DNA of 64,000 bases from CAJQHT01 sp038123275. Lineage in GTDB: Bacteria > Pseudomonadota > Alphaproteobacteria > Rickettsiales > UBA1997. Below the pieces are notes generated by a model. It had not been told where the DNA came from. It ran no database searches and worked only from the letters and a program-made list of their open reading frames with translations. Every line of letters begins with the position of its first letter. Positions within the stretch are counted from its first letter, which is position 1. Location: assembly GCA_038123275.1 (NCBI GenBank), contig JAYORG010000002.1, positions 62,001 through 126,000 of the forward strand. The letters are read 5' to 3'. Shown here one piece after another: positions 43,756 to 53,744 of the stretch. Made by a program: the position numbers and the translations under genes.

Positions 43756-45678
43756 CTAACAGATTTTTAATACTAAATCAACAATATTTTTAATTCCAAT
43801 TCCAGATTGGTTTTGCATTACATTTATGTGGTTATGTTCAATAAATTTATCACTCATATATAAGTTATGAATTTTTAAGCTATTTAAGAGATTTTCTTTA
43901 ATTAGAAAATCATTAACAATGGAGCTAAATCCTCCTATCGACCCTTCCTCTATCGTAATAAGAGCTTTATGATCTTGAGCTAAATTTTTTATTAGTATTT
44001 TATCTACTGGCTTACAAAATCTAGCGTCTGCAATGGTAATGTTAATATTATGTTTTTCTAATAATATTTTATTTGCTTGTAGTACATTATCTAAAATTGT
44101 TCCATATGATAAAATTGCAATATCTTTTCCTTTTTTAATTAATTTTCCTTTTCCAATTTTAATATTTTCAATTTTATCAATATTATTTAAATCCATTAAT
44201 CCATCTTCTCCTTTTGGAAATCTAATAGCACTAGGTTGATTATTGATTGTAGTTGATAATTTAATCATTTTAATTAGTTCTTTGCCATTTGAGGGTGCCA
44301 TTAAAATGAAATTTGGTAAATTAGCCAAGAAAGCAATATCAAAAGAACCAGCATGAGTTGGGCCATCGGCCCCAACAAATCCAGCTCTATCAATAATAAA
44401 TCGTACAGGTAAATTCTGAATTGCAACATCATGAACAATTTGATCATATGCTCTTTGTAAGAAAGTTGAATATATTGCTACATATGGTTTAAAACCTTCA
44501 CAGGCAAGGCCGGCTGCAAATGTTACCCCATGCTGCTCTGCTATGCCAACATCAAAAAAACGTGGTTTTTTAGATTTATCACCAAATTCTTTAGCAAAAA
44601 TATCTAAACCAGTTCCACTTGGCATAGCTGCTGTTATTCCTAATATTTTTTTATCTTTCTTGGCTAGGTTAGTTAGAGTTTGTCCAAAAATTTTGCTATA
44701 AGTTGGGTAATTATTTTGAGATTTTGTTTGAACCCCAGTTTTAACATCAAATTTTTTAACAGCATGCAATTTATCTTTTGATTTCATCGTATCATTATAG
44801 CCATAACCTTTTTTTGTTACACAGTGAATTAGAATAGGGGTGTCACTATTATCATTTTTAATATTATCTAATATTGGCAATAATACTTCTAAATTATGAC
44901 CATCAATTGGTCCTATGTAGTAAAAACCCATTTCTTCAAAAATATTTCCCCCCATCCACCATTCCTTAGTGGCTTTTTCAAATTTCTTTGGGTATTTAGC
45001 AAGTGATCTAGGTAGTTTTGTTACTGATTTTTTTAAAATACTGCGCAATTTTAAATAGGATTTTGAGGCAGCTAGGCGTGATAGATAGTTAGACATAGCT
45101 CCAACAGGAGGAGCAATTGACATGTCATTATCATTTAGAATTACAATTAAACGATTATGAGTGACTCCGGCATTATTCATGGCTTCATAAGCCATACCTG
45201 CACTCATAGCCCCATCTCCAATAACGGCAATTATATCTGATTTTGTCTTTTTTAAATCTCTTCCAATGGCTAATCCTAAGCCACTTGAGATTGATGTTGA
45301 GCTATGTCCAGCTCCAAAAACATCATATTCACTCTCACTTCTTTTGGTAAAACCACTCAAACCACCTGGTTGTCTTAAGGTATCTATTTTATTTTTTCTT
45401 CCGGTTAAAATTTTATGAGGGTAGGATTGATGACTAACATCCCAAATTATTTTATCTTTAGGGGTATTAAATATGTAATGTAGAGCAATTGTTAGCTCAA
45501 TAACACCAAGACCAGCACCCAAATGCCCACCAGTTTTAGATACGGTGCTAATAGTTTTATACCTTAATTCATCAGCTAATTTAGGTAACTCACTTTGATT
45601 TAGTTTTCGTAAGTCTTTTGGGTATAAAATTTTGTCTAAAAGAGGAGTCTTCTTATTATCTAAAACACCATCTTTCAT
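43756..45678 (-). CDS. dxs: 1-deoxy-D-xylulose-5-phosphate synthase
   Basis: 640 residues, full length. The TPP domain has GHLGAGLGVIELTIALHYIF, HQSYPHKILTGRK and IGDGAMSAGMAYEAMNNAG. The pyrimidine domain has FFDVGIAEQHGVTFAAGLA, FLQRAYDQIVHDVAIQ and DRAGFVGADGPTHAG. It condenses pyruvate and glyceraldehyde-3-phosphate to DXP, the entry to the MEP pathway (ispG at 11807) and a precursor for thiazole (thiG at 19855). It lies 61 bp downstream of rpsI on the same strand and may share transcription with the ribosomal genes. Confidence 0.96.
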   Translation of the reverse strand: MKDGVLDNKKTPLLDKILYPKDLRKLNQSELPKLADELRYKTISTVSKTGGHLGAGLGVIELTIALHYIFNTPKDKIIWDVSHQSYPHKILTGRKNKIDTLRQPGGLSGFTKRSESEYDVFGAGHSSTSISSGLGLAIGRDLKKTKSDIIAVIGDGAMSAGMAYEAMNNAGVTHNRLIVILNDNDMSIAPPVGAMSNYLSRLAASKSYLKLRSILKKSVTKLPRSLAKYPKKFEKATKEWWMGGNIFEEMGFYYIGPIDGHNLEVLLPILDNIKNDNSDTPILIHCVTKKGYGYNDTMKSKDKLHAVKKFDVKTGVQTKSQNNYPTYSKIFGQTLTNLAKKDKKILGITAAMPSGTGLDIFAKEFGDKSKKPRFFDVGIAEQHGVTFAAGLACEGFKPYVAIYSTFLQRAYDQIVHDVAIQNLPVRFIIDRAGFVGADGPTHAGSFDIAFLANLPNFILMAPSNGKELIKMIKLSTTINNQPSAIRFPKGEDGLMDLNNIDKIENIKIGKGKLIKKGKDIAILSYGTILDNVLQANKILLEKHNINITIADARFCKPVDKILIKNLAQDHKALITIEEGSIGGFSSIVNDFLIKENLLNSLKIHNLYMSDKFIEHNHINVMQNQSGIGIKNIVDLVLKIC

Positions 45679-45739
45679 GATAAGTTACGTAATAGAAATT
45701 CTAAAAGATTAATTTGATTGCATTAAATAATCAAAAATT

Positions 45740-46198
45740 CTAACGCTTACGATAAGTTTGACCTTTACGTGCTTTCTTTAAGCCATATTTCTTTCTTTCT
45801 ACAACTCTAGAGTCGCGAGTTAAGAAGCCATTTTTACGTAAGATGCTGTGAGTTTCTGGATCAAACAGAACCAAAGCTTTACTAATTCCCAAAAGGACAG
45901 CACCAGCTTGTCCACTTAGACCTCCACCAACAGCGGTAGCAGTGATATCAAATTTATTATCGTTATTGGTAGCAACCAATGGCTGCTTAGCTATAACCGA
46001 TAGAATTTCTCTACCAAAATATTTTTTAATATCCTTATTATTGATAGTTATTTTCCCTTTTCCTTTTTTTATCCAAACTCTAGCAATTGAGTTTTTCCTT
46101 TTTCCTGTGGCGTAAGATCTGCCTAGGCTATCTACCTGTGCTTTTCTTGCATTTTGATTGTCAACTTCGATAATTACTTCTTTTGAGATAGATGTCAT
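45740..46198 (-). CDS. rpsI: 30S ribosomal protein S9
   Basis: 152 residues. DSLGRSYATGKRKNSIARVW, KKGKGKITINNK, GGGLSGQAGAVLLGISKAL and FLTRDSRVVERKKYGLKKAR are the S9 landmarks; the basic C-terminal tail that reaches the P-site tRNA ends in YRKR. An N-terminal extension of about 20 residues is present. It follows rplM by 10 bp in the conserved rplM-rpsI pair. Confidence 0.97.
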   Translation of the reverse strand: MTSISKEVIIEVDNQNARKAQVDSLGRSYATGKRKNSIARVWIKKGKGKITINNKDIKKYFGREILSVIAKQPLVATNNDNKFDITATAVGGGLSGQAGAVLLGISKALVLFDPETHSILRKNGFLTRDSRVVERKKYGLKKARKGQTYRKR

Positions 46199-46208
46199 GG
46201 TTTTATAT

Positions 46209-46676
46209 TTAACGTTTAGAGTTTTTTGGATTCATCTTAGCAATATCCAAAGATACAGGCTTTTGTGCTTCATGAGGATGTTTGCTATCTTTATAAATGT
46301 ATAATTTTCTTAATTGTTCTCTTCCTAAAGGAGTTCTTGCTATCATTCTTTCAATAGCTTTTCTTAAAATTCTTTCAGGAAATTCACCTTTTATTATTTG
46401 TCCGGCGGTTCTAGACTTAATCCCACCAGGGTAGCCAGTGTGCCAATAGTAGTTTTTATCTGCTATTTTATTGCCAGTTAGATGAATTTTATCTGCATTG
46501 ATAATTACTACATTATCACCACAATCAATATTTTTAGTAAATGTAGGTTTGTGCTTGCCTCTTAATATTTTAGCAACAATTGTTGCTAATCTTCCTAAAA
46601 CTAGGTCTTGGGCATCTATTAAATGCCATTTTCTTTCAACTTGTGAAGGTTTTGCACTGTAAGTTGTGTTACTCAT
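46209..46676 (-). CDS. rplM: 50S ribosomal protein L13
   Basis: 155 residues. It starts TYSAKPSQVERKWHLIDAQD, then LVLGRLATIVAKILRGKHKP, the L13 opening. NKIADKNYYWHTGYPGGIKS and RMIARTPLGREQLRKLYIYK are diagnostic. It binds 23S rRNA early in 50S assembly. First gene of the rplM-rpsI pair. A promoter with a consensus -35 box lies upstream. Confidence 0.97.
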   Translation of the reverse strand: MSNTTYSAKPSQVERKWHLIDAQDLVLGRLATIVAKILRGKHKPTFTKNIDCGDNVVIINADKIHLTGNKIADKNYYWHTGYPGGIKSRTAGQIIKGEFPERILRKAIERMIARTPLGREQLRKLYIYKDSKHPHEAQKPVSLDIAKMNPKNSKR

Positions 46677-46716
46677 AATTCTTAATTTATCATATTTAAA
46701 TGGTAGAAAGGGAGTT

Positions 46717-46745
46717 AATTAAACCTTAATTAAACTATATGTCAA
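46717..46745 (-). promoter_or_regulatory. Likely rplM promoter
   Basis: On the minus strand, a perfect TTGACA (complement of 46740-46745) is followed after 16-17 bp by TTTAAT/TTAATT (around 46717-46723), about 40 bp upstream of the rplM ATG at 46676. A full-consensus -35 box in front of a highly expressed ribosomal operon supports it; the -10 box is weak. Confidence 0.5.
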
Positions 46746-46966
46746 TAAAAAAGGTAAACTAAAATTGTTAATTATACCTTTGAGGGATAATTCTGAGTTT
46801 TAAGCAAGGCAAGGCGTTGCTAACGCAGTGCAAAATATACAATTATATTTTCTAGATTTAATCAGGAAGTATTTAAAATTTTATCCTACTTTTCCGGTAT
46901 CATCACTTGATCTAGCTTTAGCGCTTTCGGTATTCTTACCTTTACTTCCAACTCCTTTTGCCGCAT

Positions 46967-49861
46967 CTATAGCTTTCCTTCCATACTTTTTGCCTGCTTT
47001 TTTCCACCTCTACGCATTCTTTTTGCTACAGCATTCATACCACCAGCCATTTTCTTCATAGCTGCAGCTGCATCTAGTTGATTTATTTTTATTGATGTAC
47101 CACCAGTTATAGATTCTGCTATTGAAGGTATTTGACCAATAAATGCAGAAAGAATATATAAGGTTAACATTGCCTTTAATATTGTGAGAAGCTGTTTTTC
47201 TAGTTTCTTTCTACCATCATTGGTAAATATTGATTTTAATACTGGAATACCAATGCCAATAAGCTCAAATCCTGGCCAGCTTCCAATCATGCTGCTATTT
47301 TTGCTATCTATAATACAAGCAACGCTATCAGTTTCTGGTGAAACTAGAGTTTCATTTTGTGTTAAATCACATACGTCTTCTGCTGTTTGTCCGCTTTCAA
47401 GAGGTATTTCTGATCCAGAGATATCATAACATCTAGATTCGCAATTGATGTCTTTTATTGGTGCTGTTCCATAAAATTTAGCGCTACCAATTAATATGTT
47501 ATCAAAAATAGATACATATATTCCTATGTAGGCAAACAGCATTATTGGCTGTACAGACAGGCTTATTAAATTGGTTAGCCAGTTATTAAATATGTCTTTA
47601 GTTTTTTCAAATAAAATTGTTGGTATTGTTATTAGAGAAACATAAATAAGTATAATAATAGATATAGCTGATGAAAGAAATATATGAAGCATTTGTATAG
47701 TGGCAATAATTAGTAATATGCCAAAAAATGCTAAAAATACAGCAAAATATATTCCAATAGTGCCAGTAAATATGGATGCAAATATTAATTTTGCTATAGT
47801 GGCGGTGTCAAGATCGACACCTGACATGCCAAGATAGCGAGCAATTTTACAGTCCATAGTATCCCAAATAGCTAAATATTCTTTACCCTCTGGATATGCG
47901 CTGGTAGATGAATATGCAATATCACTTTCATCAATCATTTCACCAAATTGACAACCATCTCTCTTTTCTTCATCATCACTAACGGTTATTTTAAAGACAA
48001 CAGTTGAAGCTACTTCTGATGCTTTATATATTCCGTTAAAGAATCCAGATTGCCAGCCTTGCCCAGTAACAAAATAGGAAATTAAGGCAATTTTAACAAT
48101 ATATCCTAATATCTCTTTTCTTCTATAGGTATTTGCATGACCAGATAAAATTTTAACTCCAGTAAATGTAATAGATAAAATTAGAACTAATTGTACAATA
48201 GTTCTTAGTTCATCTTGTATTTTTGCAAAGAAATTACCATTTGCAACCTGGTCTCCTTTTTTATATAAATATTGTGGAGTATAGCAATTACCTTGTGAGT
48301 CAGGAATTTCAAGGCTATTTAAGCATTTAGTATGACCTGCTGTATTGTAAAATACATTTTCAATTGTTTCTCTAACACATTGTGCTATTGGAGCTGAGAA
48401 GTGATTCTGACCTCCACCACCAATCATTCCAGTATCAAATCCACGGCTATTTTTTGAATCTCCAATAAAATTTAGACATGCTGTTGAAAAATAGGGAGAT
48501 GATATATCAGTGCTGTAAGCATAATTGTTGCCATCAACTATAACACAATGCTCCAACATTTGGCAAAAATTTGTACATTTTCCAGCTCTTGCATTAAAAG
48601 AGCAATCTCCATTTCTAATTGCACTTTTGTTGGTACAATCTTCATCAGCAACGCTTTGGGCATCTATCATTTCTCCATTAATACCATCTTCAAAATAATT
48701 GCATTTTGTAGTTCCGCCACCAACGTTAAAGTTATAAGGGCAAAGACTATAAGTTGCAGCACAAATCATAGTGTCGTTATAAAGTGAATCTGCTTGAAAT
48801 TCTAAATCACCAATTTTACATCTTTTGCCGCCACCTTCACAAAATTTATATAGGTAGCCATCATCACCTGCTCCTACATCTTCGCTATCACTTATACCAA
48901 AGGTTATTGATGACACAACTTTAGATTTAACGGCATCATTGTTATATTCAATACAAATTGAATTTCTGCTTTTATTTAAGCAACAATCATAAGCTTCTCT
49001 ATATTCAGATATTCTTGTAGGTGATAATGGCCCTGTTTCTAAGGGATCATCCCAGCTGTCAGTTTCCAATATGCGATAATTTTCACAGTTATATATTCCT
49101 GGTTGAGTTCCAAGAAAGTAATATCTTTGTGATGGATATGCACCATTATCCTTTGCTCTATTGGGATCAAAACATCCAGAATATTCCCTTTCTACTCCGC
49201 CATTATACCATTCACGGTATTCTTTATAATCCATATTTAGCTTATCAAGATTATCGGGGTCGTGAATCCACTCATCTAGGTGTCTTTGATATTCACCTGG
49301 TTGATCTTTTAGCATTGTAGATGCATTATGTTGCATCCAGTTACTACCACATATTCTGGCATAATCAAATGCTACATCAGCAATTTTATGAGTTACATCT
49401 AAAATTGTCATTATAGCTGCAAACTCCAATCCAACAGCAGTTAAGGATGCGGTACATTGTGGGGTAGTATTGGTAGCATTATTTTTCATAGCTTTTGCTA
49501 TATCAATACTATCTTGAAGTGGAGAGGGCATTGGTCTTGGTATTACGTCTCCACTATTACAATGGGCATTCATATTGGCAATTAATACTTTAAAAGTAAC
49601 ATAAATAGCCATTATTTCGGCGGCACAATAATAATTTCCTCCTTCAACTTCTAAGTCATCACTAAGAATATCTCCAAATGGTTCAACGGAGACTTCTTCT
49701 GCTGGGTTTGCAATTGGATCTCCAGCTGGTTTACACCATCTAACTCTATCCCTGTTATGATTTCCTGTTGCATAAGAATTTTGGTTTGGAAATAAGAATA
49801 TTAATATTGTTAGGATAGAGAATAATATTAATATTGGATTAATAGTTTTTGGTGAAGTCAT
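46967..49861 (-). CDS. virB6: VirB6-like type IV secretion membrane protein (large, rvhB6 type)
   Basis: 964 residues from the ATG at 49861. This start is chosen because it overlaps the virB4 stop as TAATG and begins MTSPKTINPILILFSILTIL, a signal-like segment. Residues up to about 540 form a large cysteine-rich extracytoplasmic domain. Then come several membrane spans from about 560 to 880 (TIVQLVLILSITFTGVKILSG, FLAFFGILLIIATIQML, SAISIIILIYVSLITIPTIL), the VirB6/TrbL channel region. The C-terminal tail is basic. Extended VirB6 proteins are typical of the rvh system in Rickettsiales. A six-A run near the end suggests a frameshift: a neighbouring frame continues to 46881 with a plausible tail. 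Confidence 0.85.
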   Translation of the reverse strand: MTSPKTINPILILFSILTILIFLFPNQNSYATGNHNRDRVRWCKPAGDPIANPAEEVSVEPFGDILSDDLEVEGGNYYCAAEIMAIYVTFKVLIANMNAHCNSGDVIPRPMPSPLQDSIDIAKAMKNNATNTTPQCTASLTAVGLEFAAIMTILDVTHKIADVAFDYARICGSNWMQHNASTMLKDQPGEYQRHLDEWIHDPDNLDKLNMDYKEYREWYNGGVEREYSGCFDPNRAKDNGAYPSQRYYFLGTQPGIYNCENYRILETDSWDDPLETGPLSPTRISEYREAYDCCLNKSRNSICIEYNNDAVKSKVVSSITFGISDSEDVGAGDDGYLYKFCEGGGKRCKIGDLEFQADSLYNDTMICAATYSLCPYNFNVGGGTTKCNYFEDGINGEMIDAQSVADEDCTNKSAIRNGDCSFNARAGKCTNFCQMLEHCVIVDGNNYAYSTDISSPYFSTACLNFIGDSKNSRGFDTGMIGGGGQNHFSAPIAQCVRETIENVFYNTAGHTKCLNSLEIPDSQGNCYTPQYLYKKGDQVANGNFFAKIQDELRTIVQLVLILSITFTGVKILSGHANTYRRKEILGYIVKIALISYFVTGQGWQSGFFNGIYKASEVASTVVFKITVSDDEEKRDGCQFGEMIDESDIAYSSTSAYPEGKEYLAIWDTMDCKIARYLGMSGVDLDTATIAKLIFASIFTGTIGIYFAVFLAFFGILLIIATIQMLHIFLSSAISIIILIYVSLITIPTILFEKTKDIFNNWLTNLISLSVQPIMLFAYIGIYVSIFDNILIGSAKFYGTAPIKDINCESRCYDISGSEIPLESGQTAEDVCDLTQNETLVSPETDSVACIIDSKNSSMIGSWPGFELIGIGIPVLKSIFTNDGRKKLEKQLLTILKAMLTLYILSAFIGQIPSIAESITGGTSIKINQLDAAAAMKKMAGGMNAVAKRMRRGGKKQAKSMEGKL

Positions 49862-52245
49862 TATTTTATTCTCTCCAAAAATAAATCTAACCAATCATCA
49901 GGGTTATCACCAACTTCTTCCATTACTTCGTCTAAAACAACAACAGTTTCAGTTCTGGCAGAAAGAACTGATATTAGATCGTCCATTCCACTTAAGTCAA
50001 TTCTCGCAATTACCCCATCATTATCTTGTTTTACCAAGAAAAATCTAGTTGATGGATCTGTTGTTTTAACCAAAGTAAATTCTCTTTCACTTAGCATAAA
50101 GACACTTTTATAAGGATCTGTTGCTTTTAAGTTGGGTAGAAAAATTTGAGTAGCAGTTTGTTGTATTAAAGTATCGGAAATGTCACTTTTGGAGGCATCT
50201 TCTACTGACTGAGTAGCAAAAATCACAAAAGTGTTTTTCTTTCTTAAAACTTTTAGCCAATCTTTAATTCTTGGAGCAAATACTGGGTTATCAATTAAGG
50301 CCCAAGCTTCATCCAAAACTATCATTGTTGGGCTACCATCTAAGGCTTGATCAATTCTATGAAATAAGTACAGTAAAACTGGACCTAAGCTAGATTTATC
50401 TTGTAATATATGGCTCATTTCAATTCCAAAAACTCTTTTGGATGAGAAATCTATTGTACCAATTTCATTGTCAAATAATTTGGCATGTGACCCATTACTG
50501 TGCCACATGGATAACCTTCCTGCTAAAGACCCAGGGCCGCCAATTCCCATAAATGGCGCAATATTTTTTAACCTTCTTTCTTCTTTTTGTAGTTTATAAT
50601 TACCAGCAACGGCTTCTTGAATTTTTTCGATATCTTCAGCATTTATTGATTCACCGTTAGAACATACTAACACTTTTAGGAAGTCAATTAGGAATGATCT
50701 ATTTTCATTAGTATCATCTAATTGTTGAAATGGATTAAAGCCAGAAACTCTTGCAACATCTGGAGTCATATAGGCACCACCAATAGCACGAATAAAAATT
50801 TCAGCACCACGATCCTTATCAAAAAAGAATAAGCGTGGGAAGAATTTTTGAGCTTGAGCACATAAAAAGTTTAGTAAAACAGTCTTACCAGCACCTGTTG
50901 GCCCAATTACCATGGTATGACCAACATCTCTTACATGAAAACTAAAGAAATAAGGTGTACCAGAAACAGTATTAAATACAGTTACAGCATTGCCCCAGTG
51001 ATTTCCCTTTCTTTGTCCAGAAGGGTAGTTATGAAATGAAGCAAAGCCGGCAATGTTCAGGGTGTTAACAGTTGATTTTCTAACGGTATATTGAGTATTA
51101 CCTGGTAATTGTGCCCAAAAACAAGGCTCCATATTAAGCTTTTCTCTAACTCCAGTAATACCAACATTAGACAATTCAACAATTGCCATAGATAGGTTAC
51201 TTTCCAGAGATTTTAAGTTATCAGAAATACATAAAACAGTCATATGATGCATGCCAAATGCAAATTCACCACTCATAGCAGAGTCTAATGCTTCATCAAT
51301 TTCTCCAACCTGAGATACAGCCACATCTTCTGATTGTACTAGTCGTCTTTGCTGTAATTGCATGGAACTAATTGCTACCATCCTATCAATAAATGAAAAT
51401 GATTGGGTGATTATTAATTCAAATGGCAATTGCATAAACCCATCAAAAACACCAGCATGAGTTGATGGGCGATATTCTTTTATAGAAACCAAGCCAGCAT
51501 ATTTTCTTTGATTTGGATGGTTAATCTCAATTGATTTTGAGCCAAAGAACATTCTGCTAATTGGTAGATAATGCGATAATTCCATAGTTGGAACTGACAT
51601 TGGCTGTGTAAAATTGCCGTTTACAAGTCTTCCTAAAAATTCTAATGCTTCAGAGAATACTCCATCCGGTGTTTCTTTTAGTCCTAATAACTTAGCTCCA
51701 TAAGCAGAAAAGCCATTAATAACCCTAATTGTCATCTCTTCCAATTCTTCAAAAGCTTCTTTCATGTCATTTTCCCAGGCTAATCTGTCAGCTTTATATT
51801 GTAGTTTTTTAATCATATTGGCAATAGATCCAAGTCCAGATGTTTCTTTACCACGTATTATAGTTAGATAATGTTCATTAATAAAACTTCTATCATCACT
51901 ATGTTTAAGAGACCATGCTTCATTAAGGCGGTGTGAGAATAAATCTGGCATATCTCCGTCTGGGAAAGATTTTTCGTTTCTTCTAACGGTATGAAAATAC
52001 ATGGAAAATGTACCTGAAGCCATACCTTTAAGAAGGTTATTTCTAGACATCTTTTTTAGATCTATTTCTTCATCATCCGCTGTTTCAAAGGCAAACCCTT
52101 TGATTTTAATAATTCTAATTAGCTCTTCATTCTCAGTAATTATGGTGTCAGAATTCCAGTGACAACGGTAAGGAATAAAGCTTGAAGCAGAAACTTCAGA
52201 TTGAGATACTTTTTCTTTTTTAGGCTTTGCTATTGATAATCTCAT
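49861..52245 (-). CDS. virB4: Type IV secretion ATPase VirB4
   Basis: 794 residues. The N-terminal domain contains FSMYFHTVRRNEKSFPDGDM and the CagE/TrbE/VirB region. Walker A is VIGPTGAGKTVLLNFLCAQA near residue 445. Walker B is MIVLDEAWALID near 640, followed by RKKNTFVIFATQSVEDA. VirB4 energises pilus and channel assembly at the inner membrane. The stop overlaps the virB6 start by one base (TAATG), so the two are translationally coupled. In Rickettsiales virB3 usually precedes virB4, but the 139-bp spacer upstream here contains no virB3 and the next gene is an AmpG-like permease. Confidence 0.95.
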   Translation of the reverse strand: MRLSIAKPKKEKVSQSEVSASSFIPYRCHWNSDTIITENEELIRIIKIKGFAFETADDEEIDLKKMSRNNLLKGMASGTFSMYFHTVRRNEKSFPDGDMPDLFSHRLNEAWSLKHSDDRSFINEHYLTIIRGKETSGLGSIANMIKKLQYKADRLAWENDMKEAFEELEEMTIRVINGFSAYGAKLLGLKETPDGVFSEALEFLGRLVNGNFTQPMSVPTMELSHYLPISRMFFGSKSIEINHPNQRKYAGLVSIKEYRPSTHAGVFDGFMQLPFELIITQSFSFIDRMVAISSMQLQQRRLVQSEDVAVSQVGEIDEALDSAMSGEFAFGMHHMTVLCISDNLKSLESNLSMAIVELSNVGITGVREKLNMEPCFWAQLPGNTQYTVRKSTVNTLNIAGFASFHNYPSGQRKGNHWGNAVTVFNTVSGTPYFFSFHVRDVGHTMVIGPTGAGKTVLLNFLCAQAQKFFPRLFFFDKDRGAEIFIRAIGGAYMTPDVARVSGFNPFQQLDDTNENRSFLIDFLKVLVCSNGESINAEDIEKIQEAVAGNYKLQKEERRLKNIAPFMGIGGPGSLAGRLSMWHSNGSHAKLFDNEIGTIDFSSKRVFGIEMSHILQDKSSLGPVLLYLFHRIDQALDGSPTMIVLDEAWALIDNPVFAPRIKDWLKVLRKKNTFVIFATQSVEDASKSDISDTLIQQTATQIFLPNLKATDPYKSVFMLSEREFTLVKTTDPSTRFFLVKQDNDGVIARIDLSGMDDLISVLSARTETVVVLDEVMEEVGDNPDDWLDLFLERIK

Positions 52246-52384
52246 TGCTATTTTAGCTCTTAATTATTTAAGTAAAATTAAAGAAATAGTTAGGTACTAT
52301 TTTACCTTATTTAAAGCTAGTTAGCAAGTTTTTTCTTAGACATTTAAGTGGGTTTTCCAAGACAATCTTGCTAGGTATAGTTTA

Positions 52385-53644
52385 TTAGTTACTTTTCTTC
52401 CTAGTTTTGTTTAATATCAGCAATAATATTAAACTTGGCAGGCCAAAAATTATGGATAACAAGAAGAAGCTACTCCAACCAAAATTAGCAGCAACAATTC
52501 CAGCTGGGCTTGAAAGAAAACTTCTGGCTACCGATGATAAGGAGGATAATAGGGCATATTGAGTTGCGGTAAATTGAACATTACATAGGCTGCTTAAATA
52601 AGCCACTAAAACAACATTGCCAATACCTCCACTTAAATTTTCAATAAATATTACTACATATAATGCAGTAACATTATATCCTATCAGGGATAAATAATAA
52701 AAACCAAAATTAGAGATTATTTGTAATATTGCTGCAGTCCATAGACTTTTCATCATGCCAAATTTTTTAACTAGAATGCCTCCAACTAAAGCTCCAAATA
52801 AAGTAGCAAAAAGTCCAAAAGTTTTAATGATTGTTGCAATTTGAGTTTTGCTAAAGTCAATTTCTAATAAAAATGGTAAAAATAAATTGCCAGCAAAGGC
52901 ATCGGTTAATTTGAAACTTAAGATAAATAAGAAAATAATATACCATTTTGGTCTAGTTATGAAGTCTTTCAATGGTCCTATTACTGATTTTTTAAACCAT
53001 GAGATAAAGTGGAATTTGTTACTCTTGTCTTTTGTTTGATTTTCGTCAGCAATTAGGGTGGCAATTATTCCAATAAACATTGTACTGGCAACAAAATAAT
53101 AAACCAAATTCCAAGAAACCTTATCAGAAATAATTAAGGCTAGGGCGCCAGAAACTAACATTCCAATGTAATATCCATAAATATACATACTAGCCGCTAT
53201 TGCTTGGTTTTCCTCTTTTATTGATTCAATTCTGTAAGCATCAATAACGATATCTTGGCTAGCAGAGAAGAAGGCAATTAAAAACGCAATTGAGGTGATA
53301 TAAAATAAATTGCTAGAGTTACTAAAAATTCCAAGGAGAACAATTAATATTGTTAACATAACTTGTGTTAAAATAATCCATGATCTCCTTTTACCTAATT
53401 TTTTCAAAAGATATGGTATTTTTATTGAGTCAATAATTGGAGCCCAAAGAAATTTAAAGCTGTATGGTAGGGAAACCAAAGCAAAAAAACCAATTGTTGC
53501 AATATCAATATTTCTGTCGACCAAAAAAGCTTTTAAAGTTGATACAATAAGGACTAGGGGTAGGCCAGCAGAAAACCCTAAGAATAGTATAATTAAAATT
53601 GGTTTTCTAAAGTAGCTTTTGAAAACTCCCATGAATTTTTGCAA
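52385..53644 (-). CDS. ampG: AmpG-like MFS permease
   Basis: 419 residues with about twelve membrane spans. KPILIILFLGFSAGLPLVLI and LPYSFKFLWAPIIDS are strongly AmpG-like, as are RRSWIILTQVMLT and FLIAFFSASQDIVIDAYRIE. AmpG imports GlcNAc-anhydro-MurNAc peptides for cell-wall recycling across the inner membrane. Rickettsiales carry several AmpG-like permeases, some with unknown substrates, so exact specificity is not certain. It is upstream of virB4 in the same direction and diverges from hslV across 100 bp. Confidence 0.85.
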   Translation of the reverse strand: MQKFMGVFKSYFRKPILIILFLGFSAGLPLVLIVSTLKAFLVDRNIDIATIGFFALVSLPYSFKFLWAPIIDSIKIPYLLKKLGKRRSWIILTQVMLTILIVLLGIFSNSSNLFYITSIAFLIAFFSASQDIVIDAYRIESIKEENQAIAASMYIYGYYIGMLVSGALALIISDKVSWNLVYYFVASTMFIGIIATLIADENQTKDKSNKFHFISWFKKSVIGPLKDFITRPKWYIIFLFILSFKLTDAFAGNLFLPFLLEIDFSKTQIATIIKTFGLFATLFGALVGGILVKKFGMMKSLWTAAILQIISNFGFYYLSLIGYNVTALYVVIFIENLSGGIGNVVLVAYLSSLCNVQFTATQYALLSSLSSVARSFLSSPAGIVAANFGWSSFFLLSIIFGLPSLILLLILNKTRKKSN

Positions 53645-53744
53645 TTTCTTTCCTAGATTTATTAAATTACTTGAGTTAAAAATAAGGCAGACTCTATTAT
53701 TAATTCAGAGTACGAATTATTTAACTAAATAAATTAATATTACA

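Noticed and set aside
46828..47061. Plus-strand open frame beyond virB6
   Set aside because: It is opposite to virB6 coding sequence; its openness reflects the continued virB6 frame after the A run, not a separate gene.
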